A DNA stretch of 36,792 nt from a virus, in IMG/VR virus record IMGVR_UViG_3300024344_000051, positions 1 through 36,792 of that record; one strand, written 5' to 3'. Below the pieces are notes generated by a model, which was not told the origin of the DNA, searched no databases, and saw only the letters and a list, made by a program, of their open reading frames with translations. A program made the position numbers and the translations under genes. Numbering within the stretch: the first letter of the stretch is position 1; every line of letters starts with the position of its first letter. Shown piece by piece: positions 4,964-12,409 of this stretch.

Positions 4964-5194
4964 TCAATAAACAAAAAAGTTAAAGAGCTAAAAAATGGCT
5001 TGTATAAAATAATTTGGAAAAATCAAGGCGGAGAGTCTTTGGCAGCAATCGGCAGAACTCCGTCAGGAGACGTATGGATTGCGCCTACAAACTGGGTTTG
5101 CGGCGCTGGAACGACCGGACATTTTAAAGACATTGAAAAAGTAATACTAATCAAAGACATTGAACAAGTAATTCTGATAGAACATAAAGACTAG
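4955..5194 (+). CDS. Small early protein of unknown function
   Basis: The product is 79 aa, first in the plus-strand early operon behind the operator-controlled promoter. A basic N-terminus (KKSINKKVKELKNG) is followed by a likely beta-rich part with three Trp and a Gly-rich GAGTTG segment; the end repeats K-D-I-E-x-V-I-L-I twice. No HTH is visible, although this is where cI would lie in a lambdoid phage. The start is the last of three tandem ATGs and no clear ribosome site precedes it. Confidence 0.65.
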   Translation: MKKSINKKVKELKNGLYKIIWKNQGGESLAAIGRTPSGDVWIAPTNWVCGAGTTGHFKDIEKVILIKDIEQVILIEHKD

Positions 5195-5239
5195 ATTTAA
5201 CTTTATAGGCAATAAAAATGACAGAATTTATTGATTGTA

Positions 5240-5431
5240 ATGGCAACAGATAATAAAACAAAAACTGTATACGTAAATTTACATGTTGATGAAAAACCAA
5301 CTTGGGTTAAAGCGTCCGTGACATGGGAAGATGAGCGCTCTATGCGTGTAACGCCAATAGATGGCGACCCACTGCACTCTATACACATAGATAAAATAAA
5401 TGGAAAAGGCGACCTGTACAGAGATGCCTAA
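5240..5431 (+). CDS. Small early protein of unknown function
   Basis: The product is 63 aa from ATG 5240. It is rich in Asp, Lys and Val and likely beta-stranded (KTVYVNLHVDEKPTWVKASV). No family is recognised. The ribosome site is weak, and an out-of-frame ATG at 5218 opens a 12-codon frame that overlaps the start, which may help coupling. It lies in the early plus operon between the first gene and a new promoter at 5524. Confidence 0.5.
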   Translation: MATDNKTKTVYVNLHVDEKPTWVKASVTWEDERSMRVTPIDGDPLHSIHIDKINGKGDLYRDA

Positions 5432-5523
5432 CGACCATGCTAAGCGGTGCGTTTTTTGCAGAGGTTGTGGAACCCCAAAACCCACATTAACTGTAACTAT
5501 TTTACTCATTTGATGTAAATAGC

Positions 5524-5552
5524 TTGACTAACTAAAACTATTATAGTATTAT
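5524..5552 (+). promoter_or_regulatory. Sigma70-type promoter
   Basis: TTGACT at 5524-5529, 17-bp spacer, TATTAT at 5547-5552. A leader of about 40 bases with a small GGG-AATAA-CCC hairpin and a strong GAGGAA ribosome site leads to the gene at 5602. It gives this gene and the HTH gene behind it their own transcript. Confidence 0.8.
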
Positions 5553-5601
5553 ACGCACATGGACTGAGGGAATAACCCCAAAGCCTGAAGAGGAACAGAA
5601 A

Positions 5602-5901
5602 ATGAAAACTGAATATAAAGCAACTTTCGTAACATTAACTAAAAATGTTGACGGTGATGAAAACTCTTATGAAGCTACTGTATCAGTAAATAACGAATTT
5701 GCTGTGCAATGTTCGGGAAATGAAGAGGAATCATTATTTTTAGGTATAGCTCACCCATCTGAAAAATTTCATGAAGATAAAAGTAAGCAGTTATCAGCAT
5801 ATGAAAATTTAGATAGTGACGAAATTGAAAAATCGCTGGAAGAATGGGGTTTTGAAAATAATCTAGGATGGTTAGAAGATAACGCGGAAGTGGTTCTGTG
5901 A
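5602..5901 (+). CDS. Acidic early protein, unknown function
   Basis: The product is 99 aa and strongly acidic (many Glu and Asp, e.g. CSGNEEESLF, ENLDSDEIEKSLEEWGFENN). The strongest ribosome site of the early region (GAGGAACAG) precedes it, and it has its own promoter. Its last codons overlap the GTG of an HTH gene. Small acidic early phage proteins are often DNA mimics or inhibitors of host enzymes, and the coupling to an HTH protein resembles anti-CRISPR/Aca pairs. That is an analogy only; no sequence family is recognised. Confidence 0.6.
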   Translation: MKTEYKATFVTLTKNVDGDENSYEATVSVNNEFAVQCSGNEEESLFLGIAHPSEKFHEDKSKQLSAYENLDSDEIEKSLEEWGFENNLGWLEDNAEVVL

Positions 5902-6074
5902 AACCATCCGAAAAATGCAAAGCGGCAGGGCTGAAAAGCCTTGCTGAGCTTGCAGAAATTAGCGGTGCAAGCATACAAACTTTAAACAATTGGTTTAAGA
6001 ATAAGCCGATTATTTTTGATTTAGTTTTACGCGGTGCGATCATGAAAAAACATTGTCAGTTGTTTGACTGCTAA
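5898..6074 (+). CDS. 58-aa HTH DNA-binding protein (GTG start)
   Basis: A GTG whose last two bases begin the preceding TGA (GTGA overlap) opens a 58-codon frame. The segment SLAELAEISGASIQTLNNWF is a clear helix-turn-helix, followed by K-N-K-P and a hydrophobic helix (FDLVLRGAIMKK). Short proteins of this pattern are common in proteobacterial phages. Coupled to the acidic gene and behind promoter 5524, it probably regulates its own transcript. It would be missed by ATG-only or length-limited gene calling. Confidence 0.72.
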   Translation: MKPSEKCKAAGLKSLAELAEISGASIQTLNNWFKNKPIIFDLVLRGAIMKKHCQLFDC

Positions 6075-6138
6075 CGATAAGCACCCAGGCGAACAAACCC
6101 CAAAATCAAGCTATTTTGTAATACAAAACGAGGCTGAA

Positions 6139-6291
6139 ATGAAAATAACTCACAAATTAAGGCAAGATAACTCCCACGTTTATCTGTTTAAACAAAACAA
6201 AATCGTCTTTATATCCTCAGACAAAAACAAAGACATTGCTTTCAATCGCGGCTGGAATCTCATAATGCAATCGATAAAGAACAAAATTTAA
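6139..6291 (+). CDS. 50-aa protein of unknown function
   Basis: ATG 6139 follows GAGG at good spacing, giving 50 residues; a longer TTG start at 6064 overlaps the HTH gene end and is less likely. The sequence is basic with alternating hydrophobics (SHVYLFKQNKIVFISSD) and a C-terminal helix (RGWNLIMQSIKNKI). No family is recognised. It is the last gene before the structured leader of recT. Confidence 0.55.
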   Translation: MKITHKLRQDNSHVYLFKQNKIVFISSDKNKDIAFNRGWNLIMQSIKNKI

Positions 6292-6438
6292 TAATTCGTG
6301 GTCTGGTGAAGCTGGTCTATTGCCAAAGTCTACAAAGCCAGCAGTGAGCTACGGGGAGTTCGCGATACCTCCTTGTCCCTAGGGGGCTCACCGGTTGGCT
6401 CACGTCACGAGCCATTTGTTATGAGCCTGGAGTAAGTA
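6292..6438 (+). promoter_or_regulatory. Structured, switch-like leader of recT
   Basis: This 147-base gap is GC-rich against an AT-rich background and full of complementary blocks: GCTGGT 6311-6316 with GCCAGC 6337-6342; GTGAGC 6344-6349 with GCTCAC 6386-6391; GGCTC 6397-6401 with GAGCC 6409-6413. A second GAGCC (6423-6427) lies two bases from the GGAG ribosome site (6429-6432) and can compete for either GGCTC. Mutually exclusive hairpins next to the ribosome site suggest translational control, or a stable small RNA. Confidence 0.55.
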
Positions 6439-7260
6439 ATGACCGTATTTTTAGACACAGAAAAGGACACGCAAACCATGACTAATAAAACAGCAGTACA
6501 AAAAAAAGCCTCAGAAAACAACTTATTAGATAATTTAGCGAATAAAGCTAATCTCGATCCACAAATATTTAAGCAAACATTGATGGCTACAGTAATGCCC
6601 TCAAAAACCGTTGTAACAGACGAGCAATTCACTGCTTTTTTGATGGTTGCGAATAAATACAATTTAGATCCGATGACTAAAGAGATTTATGCATTTCCAT
6701 CAAAAAAAGGCGGAATCCAGCCCATCGTGTCGATAGATGGATGGATAAAATTGATCAATACTAATCCAAATTACAATGGGATAGAGTATATAGACCATAA
6801 AAACCAAAATGATGAGCTAACTGCAATCACGTGCAAAATCCACCGAAAAGATCATGATTATGCGACAGAAATCACGGAATATTTGTCAGAATGTTCTCGA
6901 TCAAACGAGACCTGGAAGCAATGGCCCGCGCGAATGTTAAGGCATAAAGCGACTATACAAGCCGCACGTTACGCTTTTGGATTTAGCGGCATATTAGATC
7001 TGGACGAGGCGCAGAGAGCACAAGCTGTAGACGAGCATCAAGATGCAAATATTTATGATGCGAGCGAATACAAGACGGTGCAGAAACCTCTATACCCAGA
7101 ATCGAAATTTAAAGAAAATCAGACAGCCTGGAGAGAGTCATTTACAAAAGGAAAAACGGCTGAATCATTAATATTAGCGATCAACTCAAAATATCAGCTA
7201 TCAGCGGATCAAGAAAAAGCAATACTTGAGCTTGAGACGACTAAAGAATTAAACGCATAG
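6439..7260 (+). CDS. RecT/Bet-family ssDNA annealing protein
   Basis: The product is 273 aa, close to lambda Bet in length. Matches to the Bet branch of RecT include FLMVANKYNLDPMTKEIYAF, then GIQPIVSIDGWIKLI, and WPARMLRHKATIQAARYAFG followed by SGILDLDEA. These proteins anneal single strands and work with a 5'-3' exonuclease in phage recombination. The partner is the YqaJ-type exonuclease gene 10 bases downstream, and SSB follows in the same operon. ATG 6439 is set by GGAG 7 bases upstream. The leader may control its translation. Confidence 0.93.
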   Translation: MTVFLDTEKDTQTMTNKTAVQKKASENNLLDNLANKANLDPQIFKQTLMATVMPSKTVVTDEQFTAFLMVANKYNLDPMTKEIYAFPSKKGGIQPIVSIDGWIKLINTNPNYNGIEYIDHKNQNDELTAITCKIHRKDHDYATEITEYLSECSRSNETWKQWPARMLRHKATIQAARYAFGFSGILDLDEAQRAQAVDEHQDANIYDASEYKTVQKPLYPESKFKENQTAWRESFTKGKTAESLILAINSKYQLSADQEKAILELETTKELNA

Positions 7261-7270
7261 GACGCAGAAA

Positions 7271-8803
7271 ATGAACATAATAAAACTTGAAATAGGCGGC
7301 GCAGAATGGCTGAAAAAAAACAGCGCAAGTGAAGCCGCCGCAATGTTGGGTATCTCTAAATATACAACTCGATCCGAATTGCTTAGATATAAAGCAACTG
7401 GAATAAAAAAGGAAGTCTCTCCGGAAACACAAAAATTATTTGAGCGCGGGCATTTGGCTGAGAAAATGGCGCGGGCTTTAATAGAAGACTATATAAACGA
7501 TGATTTATATGTCTATACGGGCGAAACAGAAGTAGACGGTTTAACGCTATCAGCGAGTTTTGATGGGATTACTGAGAAACAATTAATAATATTTGAGCAC
7601 AAGCTTTTAAACAATGATCTGCGCATAGCTATGCAATCAGGATGCATCCCCGCTGAATATCATCCCCAGCTCGAACAGCAATTAATAGTATCTGATGCTA
7701 ACGAGGTACTTTTTGTAGCATCAAATTGTATAACTAGTCTCGATGACGAGCATTACATTATACCTTACTCAAGCGACCCTGATCTAAGGAGCGATATTAT
7801 TGCTGGGTGGAAACAATTTAATATCGATTTGAAAAAACTTAATGCCGATTTTGAAAAAAATGGCTTACCAGAACCCGAAGAAATTATAGAAAAAAAACGG
7901 CCCAGAACACTTCCATTGCTGAGCATTGAGATATCGGGCCAGGTATCTAGTACAAATTTAGATACTTATAATAATCGACTTGTGGAGATACTGGATAATA
8001 TTAACACAGAATTAAATACTGACGATGATTTTGCTCAAGCAGAAGCTGATATTAAATTTTGCAATGAGTCAAAAAAACAGTTAGATCATTGCAAAAATTT
8101 TGCACTAAGTCAGGTTGAGGACATCTTTCTTTTGTTTCAACAATGCGATTTTTTGAAAAACATGATAACAGACAAGGGCACATTATTAACACGCCAGGTT
8201 AAAGCTAAAAAACAAGACATAAAAGAACGAATTATTTTTGACTCTAACCTCTTATTTAAGAGGTACTTAGACGAAATAAAACGTGATTTAGATGGGCATC
8301 AAATAAAAATGAATTGTGACCCCATACAGATATTTTCGGACGCAATAAAAAACAAACGAAGCAGATCCACAATGCAAGCATCCGTTGATGCTGTATTAGC
8401 TAATTTAAAAATTACGGCATCATATAAATTCGATTCAGCAAAAATAAACTTAGATTATTATAACGATAATGACTATCACAAAAATTATAAGTTTTTATTT
8501 GGAGACCTCACCGATTTATTAGCTTATGATCTTGATAATTTTAAATCAATACTACAATCACGCGTCAATTCACACCAAAAGCTCGTATCTGAAAATGAAC
8601 AACAACAAGTTTATAAGCCACCAAAAAAAGAAAAAGTAATAGAAGAGTATATAACAATATCAAAAAGCCTATACAAACGTCTATGTGATATAGAAATAGA
8701 GTATAACGATATGATTAAGATGGGTCTTAAAAAATCCGATTTTTATGAAAATTATTGCGAAAAAATTATCAATATAACAAAACAAGAGGGAACATATTTA
8801 TGA
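7271..8803 (+). CDS. YqaJ-type viral exonuclease with C-terminal extension
   Basis: The product is 510 aa. The N-terminal 190 residues carry the YqaJ nuclease core: SASEAAAMLGISKYTTRSEL, FERGHLAEKMARALIE, Asp98 in SASFDGI, Glu109-His-Lys111 in FEHKLL, and YHPQLEQQLIV, i.e. a PD-(D/E)XK site. It should resect duplex ends to feed the RecT/Bet protein. The C-terminal 300 residues are a helical extension (TDDDFAQAEADIKFCNESKK onward) seen in a subset of phage YqaJ proteins and resembling DUF1351-type segments; its role is unknown. It is about 200 aa longer than minimal YqaJ enzymes. Confidence 0.88.
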   Translation: MNIIKLEIGGAEWLKKNSASEAAAMLGISKYTTRSELLRYKATGIKKEVSPETQKLFERGHLAEKMARALIEDYINDDLYVYTGETEVDGLTLSASFDGITEKQLIIFEHKLLNNDLRIAMQSGCIPAEYHPQLEQQLIVSDANEVLFVASNCITSLDDEHYIIPYSSDPDLRSDIIAGWKQFNIDLKKLNADFEKNGLPEPEEIIEKKRPRTLPLLSIEISGQVSSTNLDTYNNRLVEILDNINTELNTDDDFAQAEADIKFCNESKKQLDHCKNFALSQVEDIFLLFQQCDFLKNMITDKGTLLTRQVKAKKQDIKERIIFDSNLLFKRYLDEIKRDLDGHQIKMNCDPIQIFSDAIKNKRSRSTMQASVDAVLANLKITASYKFDSAKINLDYYNDNDYHKNYKFLFGDLTDLLAYDLDNFKSILQSRVNSHQKLVSENEQQQVYKPPKKEKVIEEYITISKSLYKRLCDIEIEYNDMIKMGLKKSDFYENYCEKIINITKQEGTYL

Positions 8804-9042
8804 TTAATAAAATAGAAGGAGTCGGCACTCAGTCACATTATGAGCAATTAATAATACAGCCTATTGATTATATAGTAAGTAATAATCTAGGATATTTGGA
8901 AGGTAATATTATTAAATACATAAGTAGATACAAATTAAAAAATGGAATTGAAGACTTAGAAAAAGCTAAACAATACATACAATGGTTAATTGATGTCGAA
9001 AAAACACGTGATGAACCAGACATTCATAAAAAGGAAACTTAA
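8800..9042 (+). CDS. DUF3310 family protein
   Basis: The product is 80 aa from ATG 8800, which overlaps the exonuclease stop (ATGA), with GAGGG upstream. The pattern SHYEQLIIQPIDYIVSN, then LEGNIIKYISRYKLKNG and DLEKAKQYIQWLID matches DUF3310 (SaV-like), a small helical protein found in many phage nucleotide or recombination operons. Biochemical function is not established. A longer upstream start at 8755 lies inside the exonuclease gene and is less likely. Confidence 0.88.
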   Translation: MINKIEGVGTQSHYEQLIIQPIDYIVSNNLGYLEGNIIKYISRYKLKNGIEDLEKAKQYIQWLIDVEKTRDEPDIHKKET

Positions 9043-9044
9043 TT

Positions 9045-9494
9045 ATGAACGGCGTTAATAAGGCAATAATAGTCGGCGTCGTGGGCAGAGATCCGGAAGT
9101 TAGAGACATAGCAAACGGGGCGCTAGCTTGCAATATTAGTCTAGCAACTAACGAGGCCTGGAAAGATAAAGCAACGGGCGAAAAAAAAGAGGCGACAGAA
9201 TGGCATCGAGTCGTGTTTTATAACAAGCTCGCTGATATAGTTAACAAATATGTCAGCAAGGGATCAAAATTGTACGTGGAAGGTAAATTAAAAACCCATA
9301 AATGGCAAGACAAAGAGGGCAACGACCGTTTCACAACGCAAATTATTGCTAATAATATGCAGCTTTTGGGCGACAAAAAACCTCAATCTGAAGCAGGCTG
9401 GGAACAATCTCAAAATGACTCGATAAAAACCGCCGACTCTACAAATAAAGCAAATACAACAACGGAGTATTTTGACGATGATATCCCTTTCTGA
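9045..9494 (+). CDS. ssb: Single-stranded DNA-binding protein
   Basis: The product is 149 aa with an OB fold: NKAIIVGVVGRDPEVR, ACNISLATNEAW, EWHRVVFYNKLADIV, GSKLYVEGKLKTHKW and a polar linker ending in the acidic tip YFDDDIPF used to recruit partner proteins. It coats single strands made during replication and exonuclease action, and lies in one operon with RecT/Bet and YqaJ. AAAGGA precedes the start. The last codons overlap the next gene. Confidence 0.96.
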   Translation: MNGVNKAIIVGVVGRDPEVRDIANGALACNISLATNEAWKDKATGEKKEATEWHRVVFYNKLADIVNKYVSKGSKLYVEGKLKTHKWQDKEGNDRFTTQIIANNMQLLGDKKPQSEAGWEQSQNDSIKTADSTNKANTTTEYFDDDIPF

Positions 9495-9729
9495 CAAAAA
9501 AAAATATGATTATCCTGAAGCGTGGCGAACAAGCGACGAAATCAAATTTATTGATCAAATAGGTACAAAAGATAGAGAGTATCTAATACCTATGTCGAGA
9601 CTTGAGGTATTAAGACTGTACAGACAAGCAATTAATCAACGTACAGAATGGGACAATTTGAAGCGAAGCGAAATAAAAAGGTACGCATCAAAAGCAATTA
9701 AAGACGAGTTAGATATAACTTATGATTAA
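9478..9729 (+). CDS. 83-aa protein of unknown function
   Basis: ATG 9478 lies inside the end of ssb (17-base overlap), with CGGAG upstream. The product is charged and mostly helical in its second half (RLEVLRLYRQAINQRTEWDN, then KRSEIKRYASKAIKDEL). No family is recognised. The tight overlaps with ssb and with the nuclease gene after it suggest a part in DNA metabolism. Confidence 0.7.
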   Translation: MISLSDKKKYDYPEAWRTSDEIKFIDQIGTKDREYLIPMSRLEVLRLYRQAINQRTEWDNLKRSEIKRYASKAIKDELDITYD

Positions 9730-10069
9730 TAAAACAGGCTTATATACATATAACGCAATTATAGAGAGCGTTTATGATGGAGACACAGTGACCGCATCAA
9801 TAGATTTAGGTATGGGCGTTTGGAAGCGTGGCGAAAAGCTAAGGTTAGCGCATATAGACGCTCCCGAGGTCAAAGGATTAACTCGTGAGCAAGGCTTGGT
9901 ATCAAGAGACTGGTTGCGCGGGGAAGTGCAGGGCAAACAAGTTATTATCAAGACGATAAAGGACAAAAAAGGCAAGTATGGACGCTATTTAGCTGAGCTC
10001 TGGCTGGATGGATCTAATATTAATGATCGACTGGTTAAAAACGGATTTGCAATTTATAAAGATTATTAA
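9722..10069 (+). CDS. Thermonuclease (SNase)-like endonuclease
   Basis: The product is 115 aa. The SNase core is visible: VYDGDTVTASIDLG (Asp19/Asp21), KLRLAHIDAPEVKG (Arg41, Asp46, Glu49) and KKGKYGRYLAEL (Arg88), matching the Ca-binding and catalytic residues of staphylococcal nuclease. No signal peptide is present, so it acts in the cytoplasm, perhaps in host DNA breakdown or recombination. The start overlaps the upstream gene (ATGATTAA). It is shorter than secreted SNases but the catalytic set looks complete. Confidence 0.93.
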   Translation: MINKTGLYTYNAIIESVYDGDTVTASIDLGMGVWKRGEKLRLAHIDAPEVKGLTREQGLVSRDWLRGEVQGKQVIIKTIKDKKGKYGRYLAELWLDGSNINDRLVKNGFAIYKDY

Positions 10070-10129
10070 TTATTTTTATCATAACAAATGCAGGATCAAG
10101 TCAATTATAAATAATAATTCATAAATAAC

Positions 10130-10157
10130 TTGACAGCGTCTATGTGTATGCTACAAT
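10130..10157 (+). promoter_or_regulatory. Sigma70-type promoter
   Basis: TTGACA at 10130-10135, 16-bp spacer, TACAAT at 10152-10157. The surroundings (AACTTGACAG, then TGTATGCTA and AATGTA) closely match the promoter at 11075-11102, so the two probably arose by duplication or share a factor. About 60 bases upstream of it hold no gene. Confidence 0.88.
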
Positions 10158-10163
10158 GTAATT

Positions 10164-10216
10164 GAGTTTTAAAAAACTCTCTTAATTTTAAACTAGATAT
10201 GCACCCGTTGGGATGC
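10164..10216 (+). promoter_or_regulatory. Leader with two hairpins and ACTAGAT box
   Basis: A GAGTTTT/AAAACTC hairpin (10164-10179) begins at about the transcript start, followed by ACTAGAT (10192-10198) and the small hairpin GCACCCGTTGGGATGC (10201-10216). The leader at 11103-11165 has the same order of parts. A 5' hairpin could protect the mRNA; the second hairpin lies just ahead of the start codon. Confidence 0.55.
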
Positions 10217-10230
10217 AAAGCGAGATAAAA

Positions 10231-11067
10231 ATGTACAAATCAATCACTGACATCGTAAAAATAGCTAGAGCCCACGGTCAAAACGGCGCACAAGCAAAGC
10301 GCACAAGGCAAGCAAGAGACCAGCGAAGAGCCGCAAACCTCACACCTTGTCTAAAGAGAAAAATCGACTTAGGGCCAGAAGCGGGAGCAAAAGCTTTTGA
10401 TTACGCTACAGATCTATATCCGCGCCGAAAAAACTTTGAAGCACCAGAGTCTGTATCATCAAGGTGCGCTTTTGTTGTAGTCCGCAAAGATAGCTACAGC
10501 ACCTACATCGGTAATTGTAGATATCAACGACACAGTTACCCTATTTTAGTTAGCTCTAATTTCGCCCACACAAAAACACAATGTTTTTGGTTCTGCGGTG
10601 AATCAAGCGGCAAGATAAAAGCCCCACGCGGCTATGAATGGAGTCATGACAATCTAGGGCTTAAGCTGATTGCAAAATCTGACGGAGTAGACTATCACCC
10701 CAACAGCGACGACTTAGCATCGGGCGCACGTCATATAGCCCGATTGATCCGGGACAAGCGCGAAACCATAAAAATCGAAAATCGGAAAATAAAAGCTAAG
10801 GCAAAATATGAAAAAGGCGCGTATTTATGCATGCAAGATAGCCTCAATGTAGGCAACTGTCGGGTAGGAACTGTAGGCTTTGCCAAACAAAATAAGCTAT
10901 CAATTAAAAAACATTATCCTGTCAAATTAATGCGCAAATTGCTTGAAAAGCTTAGCAGCACTGAAGAAAGATGTGCTTTAGAACGTGCGATTAATTACGC
11001 GACAAGTCGCCACAAATACGAGGTCGAAAGCGCTAAATTTTGCAAATTAAGCCATCATTACGGTTAA
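10231..11067 (+). CDS. Basic protein of unknown function (278 aa)
   Basis: The product is 278 aa from ATG 10231; an ATG at 10213 lies within the leader hairpin and is less likely. The N-terminus is strongly basic (AKRTRQARDQRRAANL), and the middle has Cys and aromatic residues (NCRYQRHSYPILVSSNFAH, QCFWFCGESSGK). A second basic helical region follows (RDKRETIKIENRKIKAKAKY). It probably binds nucleic acid, but no family is recognised. Strong own promoter and leader suggest high early expression. Confidence 0.72.
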   Translation: MYKSITDIVKIARAHGQNGAQAKRTRQARDQRRAANLTPCLKRKIDLGPEAGAKAFDYATDLYPRRKNFEAPESVSSRCAFVVVRKDSYSTYIGNCRYQRHSYPILVSSNFAHTKTQCFWFCGESSGKIKAPRGYEWSHDNLGLKLIAKSDGVDYHPNSDDLASGARHIARLIRDKRETIKIENRKIKAKAKYEKGAYLCMQDSLNVGNCRVGTVGFAKQNKLSIKKHYPVKLMRKLLEKLSSTEERCALERAINYATSRHKYEVESAKFCKLSHHYG

Positions 11068-11074
11068 ATATAAC

Positions 11075-11102
11075 TTGACAGATTCTAAATGTATGCTATA
11101 AT
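11075..11102 (+). promoter_or_regulatory. Sigma70-type promoter
   Basis: TTGACA at 11075-11080, 16-bp spacer, perfect TATAAT at 11097-11102. It is the best match to consensus in the window and a near copy of the promoter at 10130. It starts 7 bases after the stop of the 278-aa gene. Confidence 0.92.
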
Positions 11103-11165
11103 GTATGTAAGTTAAATAAATAACTTGCATACATTAATCAACTAGATCAGCGACCACTGGGACGC
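11103..11165 (+). promoter_or_regulatory. Leader with two hairpins and ACTAGAT box (second copy)
   Basis: GTATGTAAGTT (11103-11113) pairs with AACTTGCATAC (11122-11132) with one G-U pair; the outer bases may lie just before the start point. ACTAGAT (11141-11147) and GCGACCACTGGGACGC (11150-11165) follow, then a GAGG ribosome site. The order of parts matches the leader at 10164-10216. Confidence 0.55.
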
Positions 11166-11183
11166 TAAAAAGAGGTAAATAAA

Positions 11184-11606
11184 ATGGCAACATACACGAT
11201 CAAACATACTTGTGGCCACGTCGTACACCATAATCTAACAGGTAAAATTGACGGACGAACTAAAAGAGCTGATTATCTAACCAAAAAAATTTGTATCGAT
11301 TGTTACAAAGCCAAAAAAACCGCAGACGCAAAAGCCAAGAATGAAAAAAACAACCTGCCAAATCTGACAGGATCGCCGAAACAAATAGCATGGGCTGAGA
11401 GCATACGCGCTAACGTAGCTATAGATGCTAACGAGCTGAAGGGTATGTGCGACACTCACATAGACACTATGGATAAAACAGTAAGGACTAAAGTTTTATC
11501 ACTAATAAATGATCTTATGGCTAACGATAGTGCCACATTTTGGATAAACAGCAGATATGAATCTCTTGGCACAGAGAACTGGCTCAAAAAAGAACTTTCA
11601 AAATAA
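11184..11606 (+). CDS. Zinc-finger-like protein of unknown function
   Basis: The product is 140 aa. The N-terminus has HTCGHVVHH and later CIDC, enough Cys and His for one zinc site. A Lys/Ala-rich linker follows, then LTGSPKQIAWAESIRANV, a conserved segment found in several phage and plasmid proteins, and a helical end. The strongest promoter in the window and a GAGG site drive it, so it should be abundant early. Function is not known; nucleic-acid or protein binding is a guess from the zinc site. Confidence 0.75.
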   Translation: MATYTIKHTCGHVVHHNLTGKIDGRTKRADYLTKKICIDCYKAKKTADAKAKNEKNNLPNLTGSPKQIAWAESIRANVAIDANELKGMCDTHIDTMDKTVRTKVLSLINDLMANDSATFWINSRYESLGTENWLKKELSK

Positions 11607-11647
11607 CCCGATAAAGCCAGGGACGGCTCCTACAGGACTAATACATC

Positions 11648-12070
11648 ATGGCACAAACACAAAAAACCATTAGATTCAACAAACTATCAGATGAAATTAT
11701 CCGTGCCATCTGCCCCAACGACGAGGTTAACTATAATTTTGCGGTTAACCAGTTAATTTTAAGATATAAAGTGATGTGCTTAGAATTAATGAAAGGCCAT
11801 TTTTCTGAGGATGAAATTAGCGCTTTAGCCAAAGCTTATGAAGGATACAATTTTAATTCGGACATCGAACTTGAAGCCAAAGCTTTTAATTATAACGTCT
11901 CTAAATCATCACTACATGACGACATCAGTAATCAAAAGACTGAGGCTTTTTTGGAGAAATGCGGCGCAATGTCAACCCCTCAGATTATCGCGACATTCCA
12001 TGCTATACATTGTTTTTTAACCCCACCTGAAGCAGAGAGTAATGGCAATAATAAAGAGGTATCAAAATGA
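11648..12070 (+). CDS. Early protein, possible ribbon-helix-helix N-terminus
   Basis: The product is 140 aa. The start (KTIRFNKLSDEIIRAICPND, then NYNFAVNQLILRYKV) could form a ribbon-helix-helix, but the fit is loose. The rest is helical with a mostly acidic middle. AGGA lies ahead of the ATG, and a small AGCC/GGCT hairpin is in the 41-base gap after the zinc-finger gene. Its stop overlaps the next start (ATGA). No family is recognised. Confidence 0.68.
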   Translation: MAQTQKTIRFNKLSDEIIRAICPNDEVNYNFAVNQLILRYKVMCLELMKGHFSEDEISALAKAYEGYNFNSDIELEAKAFNYNVSKSSLHDDISNQKTEAFLEKCGAMSTPQIIATFHAIHCFLTPPEAESNGNNKEVSK

Positions 12071-12351
12071 GCATTAATAGAAAAGTGAAAGAAACCAATT
12101 ATGAAGATGTGTTAGATAATGTTCTATCGAAAAAATTACCGAATAGAACCTCCCCCGCAGGGTGCAGAGTTAGTGGTTTAACTGCTTATGGCCCTGTCTT
12201 TTCAAAAGGCACATGGACTGAAAATCATAAGTCAGCTCTAAATTGGTGCAAAGAAAATAACGCCAAAAACAAAAGCTGGGTTTTTAAAGTCAGTCAAAAT
12301 CATCGTTGCGAAGAAGCAGGAGTGATAGGTTCTTTTTGTGGCCGACCATAA
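12067..12351 (+). CDS. 94-aa protein of unknown function
   Basis: The start overlaps the previous stop (ATGA), showing coupling. The product has a basic N-terminus, three cysteines (GCRVSGL, WCKENN, RCEEAG) plus one near the end (SFCGRP), and Trp-containing segments. No known domain is seen. It belongs to the last early plus-strand transcript. Confidence 0.65.
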   Translation: MSINRKVKETNYEDVLDNVLSKKLPNRTSPAGCRVSGLTAYGPVFSKGTWTENHKSALNWCKENNAKNKSWVFKVSQNHRCEEAGVIGSFCGRP

Positions 12352-12409
12352 AAAGTTAGTTTAATCTCAAAGCGAAATTAGGCGACAACTTTAAATTGAG
12401 GAATAAATT

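Noticed and set aside
6300-6420. tRNA or tmRNA gene
   Set aside because: A TTCGCGA block resembles a T-loop, but no acceptor/T/D/anticodon arms of the right sizes can be set up. Treated as a structured leader instead.
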